A stretch of DNA of 64,000 nt from an uncultured Coriobacteriales bacterium (GCA_902464015.1 CABQHM010000012.1:1-64000); one strand, 5' to 3'. Positions 51,846-60,833 are shown, counted from the first letter of the stretch. Numbers and translations: made by a program. Notes: generated from the letters alone by a model not told the origin.

Positions 51846-53018
51846 ATGTCGAGGTTCCTTATCGCTTCCGATGCGTTCAAAGGCACACTCACCTCACTTG
51901 AGGCGGGCCGTGTCATGTCTGACGCCATCAAAGCGACGCTGCCCGATGCGAAGACGCGTTGTATCGCGCTTTCCGACGGTGGTGACGGCACGATGGAGGC
52001 GATGCTCGCGCATAGTTCCGGTGAGGTCGTGCATGCCCGTGTGAGCGGCCCCGTCAGCATGACGGTCGACGCGCCCTATGCGATTCTGCCCGATGGCACG
52101 GCGGTCATCGAGATGTCCGCAGCGTGCGGCATCAAGCTCATTCAAGAGGGTGTGAGTACGGGTCGTACCACCACGCACGGTGTGGGCGAACTGTTGCTCG
52201 ACGCGGCTTCGCGCGGCTGCTCTAAGGTCATTCTGGGTTTGGGCAGCTCTACCACCACCGATGGTGGCGTGGGTGCTGCGTATGCGTGCGGCGTCAAGTT
52301 CTTCGACCGCTACGTCGAGCCGTTTGAACCGGTGGGCGCCACGCTTGACGCGGTGCAGACCGTGGACGTGTCCGATCTCGACCCGCGTGTGAAAGCTCTG
52401 GACATTCAGGTGCTTTGCGCCGTGGAGAACCCTCTGTGCGGCACGATGGGTACAAGTGCCACGTACGCTCCCAACAAGGGCGCGTTGCCCACGGTGGTCC
52501 AGGCCCTTGACCGCAACCTCGCCCACCTGGCCGATGTCGTGAAGAGCTGCGTGGGTGTCGACATGCTCGATGTTCCCTGTGGCGGCGCCGGCGGCGGCAT
52601 GGGTGCGGGCATGGCGGCCTTCTTCGGGGCCCAGCCCTGTCTGGCCATCGATGCCGTGCTCGATATCGTTGATTTTGACTCCCGCCTTGCGGGCGTGGAC
52701 TATGTGGTGACGGGCGAGGGCTGCTTCGACACGCAGAGCCTGCACGGCAAGGTTGTGAGCGGCGTGGCACGTCGCTGCAAGGCTGCGGGCGTTCCGCTCA
52801 TTGCTGTGGTGGGGTCGATGGACCCGGCCCTCGCTGAAGTGGGCAAGTCCATGGGCGTCACCACGTTTGCCGTGCTCAACCCCAGTAACCGCCCGCTGTC
52901 CCAGCTGACGCAGCATCCCCGTTCGCGCCTTTCGCGAGCAATGACCCGCGTCGCCGAGCTTATCGCACAAGGCGCCGACCTGCCGGGCGTCATTGAGCCG
53001 GCTCGCGAAGACTCATAG
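51846..53018 (+). CDS. glxK: Glycerate 2-kinase (GlxK family)
   Basis: ATP-dependent phosphorylation of D-glycerate, linking glycerate to glycolysis. The 390-residue protein has the family opening SDAFKGTLTSLEA near residue 8, ALSDGGDGTMEAM near 37, GLGSSTTTDGG near 127, CGGAGGGMGAGMAAFFGA near 243 and TGEGCFDTQSLHGK near 285. The ATG at 51846 is chosen over an in-frame GTG at 51837 that abuts the GAGGG. It is divergent from murI and 27 bases ahead of the LCP gene. Confidence 0.92.
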   Translation: MSRFLIASDAFKGTLTSLEAGRVMSDAIKATLPDAKTRCIALSDGGDGTMEAMLAHSSGEVVHARVSGPVSMTVDAPYAILPDGTAVIEMSAACGIKLIQEGVSTGRTTTHGVGELLLDAASRGCSKVILGLGSSTTTDGGVGAAYACGVKFFDRYVEPFEPVGATLDAVQTVDVSDLDPRVKALDIQVLCAVENPLCGTMGTSATYAPNKGALPTVVQALDRNLAHLADVVKSCVGVDMLDVPCGGAGGGMGAGMAAFFGAQPCLAIDAVLDIVDFDSRLAGVDYVVTGEGCFDTQSLHGKVVSGVARRCKAAGVPLIAVVGSMDPALAEVGKSMGVTTFAVLNPSNRPLSQLTQHPRSRLSRAMTRVAELIAQGADLPGVIEPAREDS

Positions 53019-53045
53019 TACGAGCTGTATTTCCAAGGAGGACCC

Positions 53046-54611
53046 ATGTCCCACAACGGCAACGATCGCAGAGGCCCCATGCAGGGCAACATCCCTGGTC
53101 AAGGGACATTTCCCAGCCAGGATGGCTCCGCGCGCCCCAGCGCCCGTCGTCAGCCGGCATCGCGTTCCTCGTATGCGGCGGCCCCGCAGGGAGCTTCCGC
53201 CTACTCCCGTGACAACGTTCACGGGCGCTATACCTCTGGCAAGAGCAAGTCCACCACGCGCCGCAACGTGCTCATCGGCGCCGGTGTTGCAGCCGGCGTG
53301 CTCGTGGTGGGCGGCGTGGCCGCCGCCGCGTCGTTTGTGAACTCAATCGGCAGCCGTCTCAACGAGGGCGTCGACGACACGACGAAGGCCGTGCTCCAGG
53401 ACCAGCAGGTTGCAGCCCAGGAGCTTGTGAGCAACTGGACCGACACCTCGCCTTTCTACATGCTGCTCCTGGGCGTCGACTCCATGGAGGAGCGTCTCGA
53501 CGACGACGAGGAGTATGGCTCCGACCCGTCCAGCTATCGCTCCGACACGATCATTCTGACCCGCATCGACCCGGGCAAGAAGATTGTGACGCTCGTGTCC
53601 ATCCACCGCGACACCTACTGCCCCGAGATCGATGGCAAGATCAACTCCTACTATGCCCGCGGCGGTGCCTCGGCTGTCATCGAGAAGATCTCCGACTTCG
53701 CCGAGGTCCCCGTGTCGCACTACGCCGAGGTCAACATCGACGCCCTTGTCGCTGTGACTGATGCCCTCGGTGGTGTGGAAGTCGACGTGCCTTACGAGAT
53801 CAACGACACCGAGTACATGGGCCACATCAACGGAGGCCACCTCGATGCGGGCCCGCAGGTGCTTGACGGCGCGAAGGCGGAGCTCTTTACCCGCTCGCGC
53901 CACGCCTACGACAATCTTGGCGACGGTGACCGCTACCGCGCCGCCAACCAGCGCCTTTTCATTGACGCCTGCCTCAAGAAGCTCATGAGCGCCACCCCTG
54001 TGGAGATGGTCAATGTCATCAACACCGTGGTGGATTACGTCACGACCGACCTCACGCTCGACCAGATTGTCAACTTGGCTCTTGCCATGCGCGGCATCGA
54101 CACCGCCAACGGCGTGTACTCCACGATGAACCCCACCGACTCCGAGTACGTGAACGGCGTCTGGTACGAGTACAACGACGACGAGCGCTGGCACGAGATC
54201 ATGGCGGCGGTCGATGCGGGCGAGAGACCGCCGGTGGACAGTGACTACGTCTCGGTGACCAACGACATCAACAGCGCCGATGCCGCCACGAGCAGCGCAA
54301 ATGCGTCCACGGTGGCAAGGAACCCGGCGTTTGCCGGCATCTCGGTGTCGGTGCGTGGCTGTGGTTGCAGCGCCGAGGCGATCGACAAGGTCGTGTCTAC
54401 TCTCACCGACGCAGGACTCAGCGCTTGGAACGCAGGCGCATCCACGTTGTCGCTTTCCACGACGCAGGTCATCTACGAGTACGACTCGATGGCCTCCATC
54501 GCCTCGCAGGTCGCCACGCTGCTGGGCGCCACGGCCATCGACGCCGGCGAGGAATGGATGCTCACCGAGGGCGCCGACGTCATGGTTGCGGTCGGTGCCG
54601 ACGTAAAGTAG
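53046..54611 (+). CDS. LytR-CpsA-Psr (LCP) family envelope ligase
   Basis: LCP proteins transfer undecaprenyl-linked glycopolymers to peptidoglycan. The 521-residue protein has a disordered, basic cytoplasmic region (1-73), one membrane anchor (about 75-97), and an extracytoplasmic LCP domain with LLLGVDSMEE near 138, RSDTIILTRID near 165, SIHRDTY near 185, DALGGVEVDVPY near 237 and LFTRSRHAYDNLGDGDR near 280, whose Arg/Asp residues bind the pyrophosphate lipid. A C-terminal LytR_C-like domain follows (about 435-521). AAGGAGG precedes the ATG. Likely partner of the TagO-type enzyme at 10064. Confidence 0.93.
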   Translation: MSHNGNDRRGPMQGNIPGQGTFPSQDGSARPSARRQPASRSSYAAAPQGASAYSRDNVHGRYTSGKSKSTTRRNVLIGAGVAAGVLVVGGVAAAASFVNSIGSRLNEGVDDTTKAVLQDQQVAAQELVSNWTDTSPFYMLLLGVDSMEERLDDDEEYGSDPSSYRSDTIILTRIDPGKKIVTLVSIHRDTYCPEIDGKINSYYARGGASAVIEKISDFAEVPVSHYAEVNIDALVAVTDALGGVEVDVPYEINDTEYMGHINGGHLDAGPQVLDGAKAELFTRSRHAYDNLGDGDRYRAANQRLFIDACLKKLMSATPVEMVNVINTVVDYVTTDLTLDQIVNLALAMRGIDTANGVYSTMNPTDSEYVNGVWYEYNDDERWHEIMAAVDAGERPPVDSDYVSVTNDINSADAATSSANASTVARNPAFAGISVSVRGCGCSAEAIDKVVSTLTDAGLSAWNAGASTLSLSTTQVIYEYDSMASIASQVATLLGATAIDAGEEWMLTEGADVMVAVGADVK

Positions 54612-54614
54612 AGC

Positions 54615-55199
54615 TTAGCGGGAAAGCTCTTTCAACATTTGCTCAACTTGCGCCTGTACCTGGGGAAACAATTCCACGGGTGCAGGCGTTTCGCTATGCG
54701 GGGCAATGTGCTTCTCCATCCACACCATGTCGCGCCAGGCACCCAACTTGTAGCCGCACGCCTCGAAGCGCCCCACCATGCGGTAGCCCATGCGCTCGTG
54801 GAAACCTACGGATCCCCCCTCGTCGGGATAGGCGATGCAGGCTTCGAGGTTCGTGAGGCCCTGCAGACGTGCCGCCCGCTCGAGTGCCTCGTGCAAAAGG
54901 GTTCCCACATGCATGCCCCGCGCCGCCCCATCCACGTAGATCGAGGTCTCGGCCGTCCAGTCGTAAGCCTGTCGGGCATGGAAAACGCCCAGGTAGGCAT
55001 AGCCGATTGGTGTCCCGTCTTCCCTGCAGGCGACGATGTAGGGATAGCGCTGCAGCGTGGCGTCTATGCGCTCGGCGAATTCCGCCACATCCGGCACGTC
55101 GTACTCGAAGGTGATGAAGGTGTCGCGCACGTAGGGTGCGTAAATGGCAAGCAGGGCGGGCGCGTCTTGTGCGCAGGCCACGCGAAGTGTGACGCTCAT
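54615..55199 (-). CDS. GNAT family N-acetyltransferase
   Basis: A 194-residue acetyltransferase of the phosphinothricin acetyltransferase-like subgroup: LRVACAQDAPALLAIYAPYV at the N-terminus, TFEYDVP, GYAYLGVFHARQAYDWTAE, the acetyl-CoA loop RGMHVGTLLHEALE near 113 and VGFHERMGYRMVGRF near 150. Substrate unknown; family members act on amino-acid-like amines. AAAGGAG precedes the ATG at 55199. Convergent with the LCP gene, only 3 bases between stops. Confidence 0.88.
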   Translation of the reverse strand: MSVTLRVACAQDAPALLAIYAPYVRDTFITFEYDVPDVAEFAERIDATLQRYPYIVACREDGTPIGYAYLGVFHARQAYDWTAETSIYVDGAARGMHVGTLLHEALERAARLQGLTNLEACIAYPDEGGSVGFHERMGYRMVGRFEACGYKLGAWRDMVWMEKHIAPHSETPAPVELFPQVQAQVEQMLKELSR

Positions 55200-55346
55200 G
55201 GGGCTCCTTTGCCGGCGGTGGTTGTGGCGGATATGGTACGTCTGGTTGTTGCGTGCGTGCCGTATATTCACAGCATTGCAACGCAGATGCGTCTAACCTG
55301 TACACAAACGATTCGTTTAGCATCCCAACGTTGGGAGAGGTGCCCT

Positions 55347-57224
55347 ATGAAGATAGCGATTGCACAGGTGAATTCCAACCCAGGCAAGTTCTCGCAGACC
55401 GTTGAGCGCATGCTCTCGAGCGCGCGCCAGGCCTTGGCCGCCCAGGCCGACCTCGTGGTGTTTCCTGCCACGGTGATGTCGGGCGCCTACCCGCAGGGCC
55501 TGGTCGAGCACCGCGCCTACCAGCTCGACCTCATCGACGCGCTCTACGACCTGGCGGCACGTACGCCGGTGGCCTGCGTGGTGCCCGCCTACATGCTCGA
55601 CTCGCAGGACGCATACACGGAGTTCTTCCTGTGCGATGCGGGAGACGTCTGCCCGCTGCGTCGCCGCGAGGCCTATACGTCTGCCATTGAGTACGACGGC
55701 GTTTCCAGCGCCCCGGTCACGCTTTCCTGGGGCGGCGTCGACCTGCTCTTTGTCGCCGGCTCGCCCTCGGCGAGCGCCCAGGACGTGCCGTGCGATGTGA
55801 TGCTTGCCATGTCGCCCATGCCCTTCTGCCGTGACGACGCGTCCTCTCTGGGCGTGTTCGGCCTGGGCGAGGGCGTGCTGAGCTCGTTGATTGCCGAGTC
55901 GCCGTGCTGGATGGCCTTCGTGCAGGGCGTGGGCGCCTACGACGACGTGGTGCTCGCCGGCGGCAGTTTCGCGGCTGACCCCGACGGCGTCATCGTTGCC
56001 TCGTGCCCCATCTTCGAGGAGGGCATCTCCGTCTTCGACGTCGACGACGCGGGCGACGAGCAGCCCCCTTGTGCTGCGGGGCAGTTTGTGGGCCGCCGTG
56101 TCGACGAGATCGAGTCAATCGGCGACGACCAGTGGACGGCTTACCTCTACCGCGCCCTTGTCGTCTCCGTGCGCGATTACGTGCGCAAGAGCGGCTTCTC
56201 CGACGTGGTCGTGGGGCTTTCGGGCGGCATCGACTCCAGCGTGGTGGCAGCCCTGGCCGTGGACGCCCTTGGTTGCGAGCACGTGCACGGCGTCCTCATG
56301 CCCGGACCTTACTCCAGCGCAGGCTCCGTCAATGACGCGGAGGCACTTGCGGCAAACCTGGGCATCAAGACATGCACCGTGCCTATCAAAGATATGTTCG
56401 CGGTTGCCGACGAGGGGATTGCCCAGGCTTTGGGCGGTGTCTTCGGGGGCGTCGGCCGAGAGAACCTTCAGGCGCGCCTGCGTGGGTGCGTGCTCATGAG
56501 CCTGTCGAACGCCTGGGGTGCGCTTGTCCTCAACACGGGCAACAAGTCGGAGTCGGGTATGGGGTACTCCACGCTGTACGGTGACACGGTGGGCGCGTAC
56601 GCTCCTTTGGCAGACGTGTACAAGGGCCGCGTCTACGAGCTTGCCCGCTGGCGCAACGCCTGCAGCCCCTTCGAGGTCATTCCCGAAAACGTGCTGGTCA
56701 AGCCCCCTTCGGCCGAGCTGAGCGAGAATCAGACCGACGAGGGGTCCTTCGGTGCCACCTACGAGCAGATCGACCAGGTGCTCACCATGCATGTGGACCG
56801 CGGCCTGGATGCGTGCGACGCGGTGCAGGCGGGCATGCCGGCCGATGTGGTGGACAAGGTGCTCACGACCTGCGCAAACGCCGAGTACAAGCGTCGCCAG
56901 GAGCCCATGGGGCCTGTCGTCACCATGCGTTGCTTCGCAGACAGGGGCTGGCCTGTCGTGAACGGCTGGCGCGACCATGCAAGCGAGCGCGATGCCGACG
57001 AGCCGGGTCTTGATCGCTGGTGTGATTTTGGGGATGTGGACTGCGACGACCTCGAGGCGCGTCCCGATGTGGACGAGGCGCTCGATGCCATGCTTCAGAC
57101 GGGTGCCGTGCGCAGCAACCAGCTGCCCACCGCGGTGGCCGACGTCACGTTCTCCGCGCTTGCGTCCGGCCAGGCAGGCGAGATGGACGACTGCTTCGGA
57201 TTCCCCATGTTCTCAAAGAACTAG
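55347..57224 (+). CDS. nadE: NAD+ synthetase with degenerate glutaminase domain
   Basis: Amidates deamido-NAD to NAD. The C-terminal synthetase domain (from about residue 270) is intact: VGLSGGIDSSVVAAL (PP-loop), LVLNTGNKSE and STLYGDTVGAYAPLADVYKG. The N-terminal ~250 residues align with the CN-hydrolase glutaminase domain of NadE, but the three catalytic residues seem lost. The Glu of FPE is Ala41 (VVFPATVMSG), the Lys region reads PLRRREAYTS (104-112), and the Cys region reads LLFVAGSPSA (133-142). It probably uses free ammonia or another donor. GGGAGAGG precedes the ATG. 625 residues, single gene. Confidence 0.9.
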   Translation: MKIAIAQVNSNPGKFSQTVERMLSSARQALAAQADLVVFPATVMSGAYPQGLVEHRAYQLDLIDALYDLAARTPVACVVPAYMLDSQDAYTEFFLCDAGDVCPLRRREAYTSAIEYDGVSSAPVTLSWGGVDLLFVAGSPSASAQDVPCDVMLAMSPMPFCRDDASSLGVFGLGEGVLSSLIAESPCWMAFVQGVGAYDDVVLAGGSFAADPDGVIVASCPIFEEGISVFDVDDAGDEQPPCAAGQFVGRRVDEIESIGDDQWTAYLYRALVVSVRDYVRKSGFSDVVVGLSGGIDSSVVAALAVDALGCEHVHGVLMPGPYSSAGSVNDAEALAANLGIKTCTVPIKDMFAVADEGIAQALGGVFGGVGRENLQARLRGCVLMSLSNAWGALVLNTGNKSESGMGYSTLYGDTVGAYAPLADVYKGRVYELARWRNACSPFEVIPENVLVKPPSAELSENQTDEGSFGATYEQIDQVLTMHVDRGLDACDAVQAGMPADVVDKVLTTCANAEYKRRQEPMGPVVTMRCFADRGWPVVNGWRDHASERDADEPGLDRWCDFGDVDCDDLEARPDVDEALDAMLQTGAVRSNQLPTAVADVTFSALASGQAGEMDDCFGFPMFSKN

Positions 57225-57250
57225 CAGGTACAAGTTATACTAGCGAGCAT

Positions 57251-57287
57251 TGACGCCCGTGGCTGGCTTTGTCGGCTGCGGGCGTCA
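57251..57287. terminator. Inverted repeat between convergent nadE and membrane-protein genes
   Basis: TGACGCCCG and CGGGCGTCA pair over a 19-base interval that can pair further. There is no T-run, so terminator activity is uncertain. Confidence 0.45.
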
Positions 57288-57611
57288 GCGTGTAAGCAGG
57301 ACGATGATGGCCACGATGCATGCCACCACGAAAAGGCCGAGCGCGACGCTCGAGGCAATGGCGCGCGCCTTGCGTCTGCGATTCTGTGCGGAGAAAATCT
57401 GAAACTTGTCGTGTGGGCGCTCCAGATAGCGGTCGTAGTCGAGCCTGCTGGAGCGATAGCTGGGCAGGGGATGGGCGGGGCGTATGCCCGGCACGGAGTC
57501 CGAGACGCCCGGCGTGCTCGTCGCACGGCCGTATGCCTGCTGATATGCCTGCTCATCATGCTCGTCAAGGGCGATTTGGTCTCGGCCTCGCCCGAAGTTC
57601 TTGTAATCCAA
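57285..57611 (-). CDS. Small C-tail-anchored membrane protein (TTG start)
   Basis: A 108-residue protein with a hydrophilic N-terminal part, a basic stretch (NRRRKAR) and one C-terminal membrane helix (about 85-106, ASSVALGLFVVACIVAIIVLL at its core). AAGGA lies 7 bases before the TTG at 57611. An upstream promoter (TTTGCA, 17 bases, TATAGT) starts transcription about 40 bases before that TTG, which excludes the longer upstream frame. No family recognised. Confidence 0.65.
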   Translation of the reverse strand: MDYKNFGRGRDQIALDEHDEQAYQQAYGRATSTPGVSDSVPGIRPAHPLPSYRSSRLDYDRYLERPHDKFQIFSAQNRRRKARAIASSVALGLFVVACIVAIIVLLTR

Positions 57612-57660
57612 AGGCGCATCCTTGCTGCATGGGGGCGCCGTCTGCGCCCGTGTTGTGCCT

Positions 57661-57689
57661 ACTATACCGTTTCTTGAGCGGCTTGCAAA
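57661..57689 (-). promoter_or_regulatory. Promoter of the small membrane protein gene
   Basis: On the minus strand TTTGCA, 17-base spacer, TATAGT. It fits a start of transcription near 57654. Confidence 0.6.
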
Positions 57690-57712
57690 ACTTAACAATG
57701 ATAGGCTTAGAT

Positions 57713-57729
57713 TTCCTTATGTGAAGGAA
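57713..57729. promoter_or_regulatory. Small inverted repeat upstream of hsp20
   Basis: TTCCTT-5-AAGGAA at 57713-57729. A second, GTTCT-12-AGAAC, lies near 57759-57780, close to a TATAGG at 57754. They may be operators; neither matches CIRCE or HspR consensus. Confidence 0.3.
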
Positions 57730-57836
57730 CTGAGAAGATAAGACAATCCTGTTTATAGGTTCTCACGGGTGGAATAGAACAGTCAGCAATAAAACCAAGC
57801 GGGTCCGAACCCCCGCACAAAAGGAGGCTGTTCATC

Positions 57837-58259
57837 ATGGCTGCTATTCTTCCTTATGGTCGCGTGAACGCTTTGAACAACTGGTTCGACGCCATCAACG
57901 ATCTCGCTAACTTCGAGCAGCGTTACCCCGAGACTCCCAACGCCTTCAAGATGGACGTTCAGGAGAACCCCGACGGCTACATCGTTGAGGCCCATGTCCC
58001 CGGTGTCGCCCGCGAGGAGATCGACGTTGAGCTCAACGCCGGCCGCCTTGTCATCGACATCGACCACAAGGACTCCGAGGACGTTGAGAAGCGCAACTAC
58101 GTCCTGCGCGAGACCTCCGCGTTCCATGCCACCCGTGGCGTCTACCTCAAGGATGCCGACACCACCGGCCTGACTGCCGTGCTCAAGGACGGCGTGCTGA
58201 CCGTGAATGTGCCGAAGAGGCTCCAGAACGCCAACGTCACCAAGGTCACGATCGGGTAG
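57837..58259 (+). CDS. Hsp20/alpha-crystallin family small heat shock protein
   Basis: ATP-independent chaperone of 140 residues. The alpha-crystallin domain spans about 35-138: FKMDVQENPDGYIVEAHVPG, VAREEIDVELNAGRLVI, ETSAFHATRGVYL, and the late motif LKDGVLTVNVPKR, close to the A-x-x-x-GVL hallmark. AAAGGAGG precedes the ATG. Single gene, followed directly by hairpin repeats that can act as terminators. Confidence 0.93.
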   Translation: MAAILPYGRVNALNNWFDAINDLANFEQRYPETPNAFKMDVQENPDGYIVEAHVPGVAREEIDVELNAGRLVIDIDHKDSEDVEKRNYVLRETSAFHATRGVYLKDADTTGLTAVLKDGVLTVNVPKRLQNANVTKVTIG

Positions 58260-58262
58260 TAG

Positions 58263-58545
58263 GTTGCGGAACCTCGTCCGCTGCGTTCCCGGGAGACTCA
58301 CGTACGTCCAGTACGCATCGTCTCCCGGCGCCTTGCGGACGAGAACCCGCTTTTTAGTGGGTTGCGGAACCTGATGCGCTGCGTTCCGCAGGACCTAGAG
58401 TACTCCAATAGGCCAAAGGCCCGCACCGCGCACGTCGGCCCTGCGCGCCTTGCGCATCAGAACCCGCTTTTTAGTGGGCTGCGGAACCTGATGCGCGCCT
58501 TGCGGACGAGGGCCCGCTTTTAGTGAGTTGCGGAACCGCGTCTGC
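58263..58545. repeat. Tandem hairpin repeats downstream of hsp20
   Basis: Three head-to-tail units plus a fragment. Each begins with T/C-TGCGGAACC and ends with CCCGC, T4-5, AGTG. Unit 1 (58263-58360) is a long hairpin: CTCGTCCGC/GCGGACGAG, CGGGAGAC/GTCTCCCG and a CGTAC..AGTACG centre. Unit 2 (58361-58478) has different but self-complementary arms (CTGATGCGC/GCGCATCAG). Unit 3 (58479-58526) has the left arm of unit 2 and the right arm of unit 1 with no middle. A fragment follows at 58527. The T-runs would also end hsp20 transcription. Confidence 0.85.
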
Positions 58546-58579
58546 TTTCAATTTCACCCTCCCTCTCTTCCTTGTCAGC

Positions 58580-58606
58580 GCCCCGTCGAGCATTGCCCGG
58601 CGGGGC
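58580..58606 (+). terminator. Possible terminator-like hairpin upstream of tilS
   Basis: GCCCCGTCG pairs with CGGCGGGGC, followed by GTTGGCGTTT, a poor T-tract. Confidence 0.4.
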
Positions 58607-58664
58607 GTTGGCGTTTCGGGGGTACAATCGCCGAGTTCGCAATATCACTGTGAAAGGAGCGCAT

Positions 58665-60170
58665 GTGTACGAGGCCCTCAACGCTGTGCCGGCCCCAGTT
58701 GTGGCCGCCTCGCCGCTCATCTTGATGGTGAGCGGGGGGTCGGACTCCACGGCATTGCTCATGCGCTGTGCGACCGCTCCCGTCGACCTCATGGACGGTC
58801 TTGGTCCTCGCACGCTTGATCGTGACAACCTGTGCGTGCTCCATGTGAACCACTGCCTGCGCGGAGAGGAGTCCGACGGTGACGAGGCCTTTGTGCGCGA
58901 CCTATGCGCCGAGCTCGGCGTTGCGTGCCGGGCGGAGCGCGTCGATGTTCCCGCGCTCGTGAGAGCCGGGGCAAACATGGAGGAGGCGGCCCGTCAAGTG
59001 CGCTACGACCTCGCCTGGCGCCTGGCCGGTGAGCGTGCCCGGACGCAAGGTCTTGCCGTAGAGGCGGCGCGCATTCTTGTGGCGCACACGGCTGACGACC
59101 GCGCGGAAACCTTTCTCATGCGCGCGCTTTCCGGCTCGGGCCTTACCGGCCTGGTAGGCATGCGACCCACGCGCGGCATCGTCGTGCGGCCCCTCATCGA
59201 GTGCACGCGTGAGGAGCTGCGCGATGGCTTGCGCAAGCAGGGGATAGGCTGGCGCGAGGATTCGACGAACGCGGGCGACGAGGCCACGCGTTCCTATGTG
59301 CGCCATCACATCGTGCCTGCCTTTGAGGAGCGCAACCCGGCGTTTTGCAAGACGCTCGGACGCACTCTCGACGCCTTGGCCTGCGAGGAGGACCTGTTGG
59401 CGCGCCTGGCTCGCGAGCTGTTCGCACGTGCGGCCTTGCCTGCGCGGCGGGGGAGCTGCGTGCTCGATGCGCGCGTGCTTGCCCAGGCAGACCCGGCGCT
59501 TGCCCCCCGCTGCGTGCGCATGGCCCTTGAGCAGGCCTTGGGCTGCCATGCAGCCCGCGAGGCGCGGTTTGAGGCGGCTCACCTCCTTGATGTGGTCGCG
59601 CTTGCTCGTCGCGGGTCAGGTTCGTGCAGCCTGCCTGGCGGGATGCAGGTGCGCATGGAGGCGGGGACCCTCGTCATGCAGGGTCCCGATGCAGCGAGCC
59701 CTCCCGCCGATGCCGAGCTCCCTGTACCTGGCCGCGTGGTGTGGGGGGAAGTCGTGCTTGAGGCGCGGGAAGTGTTCCTGCAGGGACGTCCGGCGGCCGA
59801 GGTCGCGCGTGCCCGTTCGGCCCAGCTGCAAGCCGAGGGGATGCGCGAGGGGCGTGATTTCGTCCTTGTCGACGGCGCCGTGTGCGGCTGCCCCGCCCCA
59901 GGTGCGACGGGCTATCTCACCGTGGGCTCGCCCCGTCTCGGCGAACGCATGCGCCCGTTTGGCCTGGGGGCGTCAAAGCTGCTGAGCGACGTGCTTCCCC
60001 AAGCGGGTGTGCCCGCTCGCGACAGGCCTTGGGTTCCTGTCGTGCGCAGCTCCCCGAGCGCTCCCCAGGGCGTCTCCAGTGTGTGGGTTGGGGGAATTCG
60101 CCTGGATGAGCGTGCGGCATGGAGCGATAAAACGACCTGCTTGATACAATTATCGATTGTTCATATATAA
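58665..60170 (+). CDS. tilS: tRNA(Ile)-lysidine synthase
   Basis: Modifies C34 of tRNA-Ile(CAU) to lysidine so that it reads AUA. The 501-residue protein has the PP-loop LMVSGGSDSTALL near residue 20, VLHVNHCLRGEESDGDEAFV near 57, ARILVAHTADDRAETFLMR near 130, WREDSTNAGDEATRSYVRH near 193, and C-terminal domains with ERMRPFGLGASKLLSDVL. GAAAGGAG precedes the GTG at 58665. It opens the conserved tilS-hpt-ftsH order. Confidence 0.93.
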   Translation: MYEALNAVPAPVVAASPLILMVSGGSDSTALLMRCATAPVDLMDGLGPRTLDRDNLCVLHVNHCLRGEESDGDEAFVRDLCAELGVACRAERVDVPALVRAGANMEEAARQVRYDLAWRLAGERARTQGLAVEAARILVAHTADDRAETFLMRALSGSGLTGLVGMRPTRGIVVRPLIECTREELRDGLRKQGIGWREDSTNAGDEATRSYVRHHIVPAFEERNPAFCKTLGRTLDALACEEDLLARLARELFARAALPARRGSCVLDARVLAQADPALAPRCVRMALEQALGCHAAREARFEAAHLLDVVALARRGSGSCSLPGGMQVRMEAGTLVMQGPDAASPPADAELPVPGRVVWGEVVLEAREVFLQGRPAAEVARARSAQLQAEGMREGRDFVLVDGAVCGCPAPGATGYLTVGSPRLGERMRPFGLGASKLLSDVLPQAGVPARDRPWVPVVRSSPSAPQGVSSVWVGGIRLDERAAWSDKTTCLIQLSIVHI

Positions 60171-60221
60171 GCCGGCCGAACGGTAGGACTTGCCCTGCCG
60201 TCTCACAATGAGGGGGATCCC

Positions 60222-60773
60222 TTGCCGTACAACATGTCCAACGATATCGACCACGTCCTGTTCACCGCCGAGCAGCTCAGCGAGCGTGTGGCTCAGCTTG
60301 GTGCCCAGATCACGGCCGACTATGCCGACAACGACGTGCCGCCGCTCGTCATCTGCATCCTGCGTGGTGCCGCGACGTTCGCCAGTGACCTGGTGCGCGC
60401 CATCGACCTGCCCATCGAGATCGACTACATGGCCATCTCCAGCTACGGTGCGGCCACGCGTTCCTCGGGCATCCTGCGCATCGTGAAGGACCTCGACACC
60501 GAGATTAAGGACCGCGACGTCATCGTTATCGAGGACGTTCTCGACTCGGGCCTGACCCTGCGCTATCTGTCGGCCAACCTGCAGGCCCGCGGCGTGCGCT
60601 CCTTCGAGGTGGCGACGCTTCTGTGCAAGCGCCGCACTGCCGCCGTCGACCCGCGCTACGTGGGTTTCCAGTGCCCCGACGAGTTCGTGGTGGGCTATGG
60701 CCTCGACTACAACCAGAAGTACCGCAACCTGCCCTATGTCGGCGTGCTCAAGCCGGAGCTCGTTGAGGGTTAA
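60222..60773 (+). CDS. hpt: Hypoxanthine phosphoribosyltransferase
   Basis: Purine salvage enzyme converting hypoxanthine or guanine to nucleotides with PRPP. The 183-residue protein has VICILRGAATFASDLVR near residue 43, and the PRPP motif VIVIEDVLDSGLTL near 99, then FVVGYGLDYNQKYRNLPYVG near 155. A TTG at 60222 has GAGGGGG about 5 bases upstream; an in-frame ATG at 60234 is the alternative. Part of tilS-hpt-ftsH. Confidence 0.95.
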   Translation: MPYNMSNDIDHVLFTAEQLSERVAQLGAQITADYADNDVPPLVICILRGAATFASDLVRAIDLPIEIDYMAISSYGAATRSSGILRIVKDLDTEIKDRDVIVIEDVLDSGLTLRYLSANLQARGVRSFEVATLLCKRRTAAVDPRYVGFQCPDEFVVGYGLDYNQKYRNLPYVGVLKPELVEG

Positions 60774-60833
60774 CACCTCGGCGGGCCTGTCCGACCAACA
60801 CGGCCGCCCAGTGCGGCAACAAGGAGTCACAAG

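Noticed and set aside
58263..58545. CRISPR array
   Set aside because: The repeats are long, few, internally self-complementary and directly adjacent without unique spacers of constant length; no cas genes are present.
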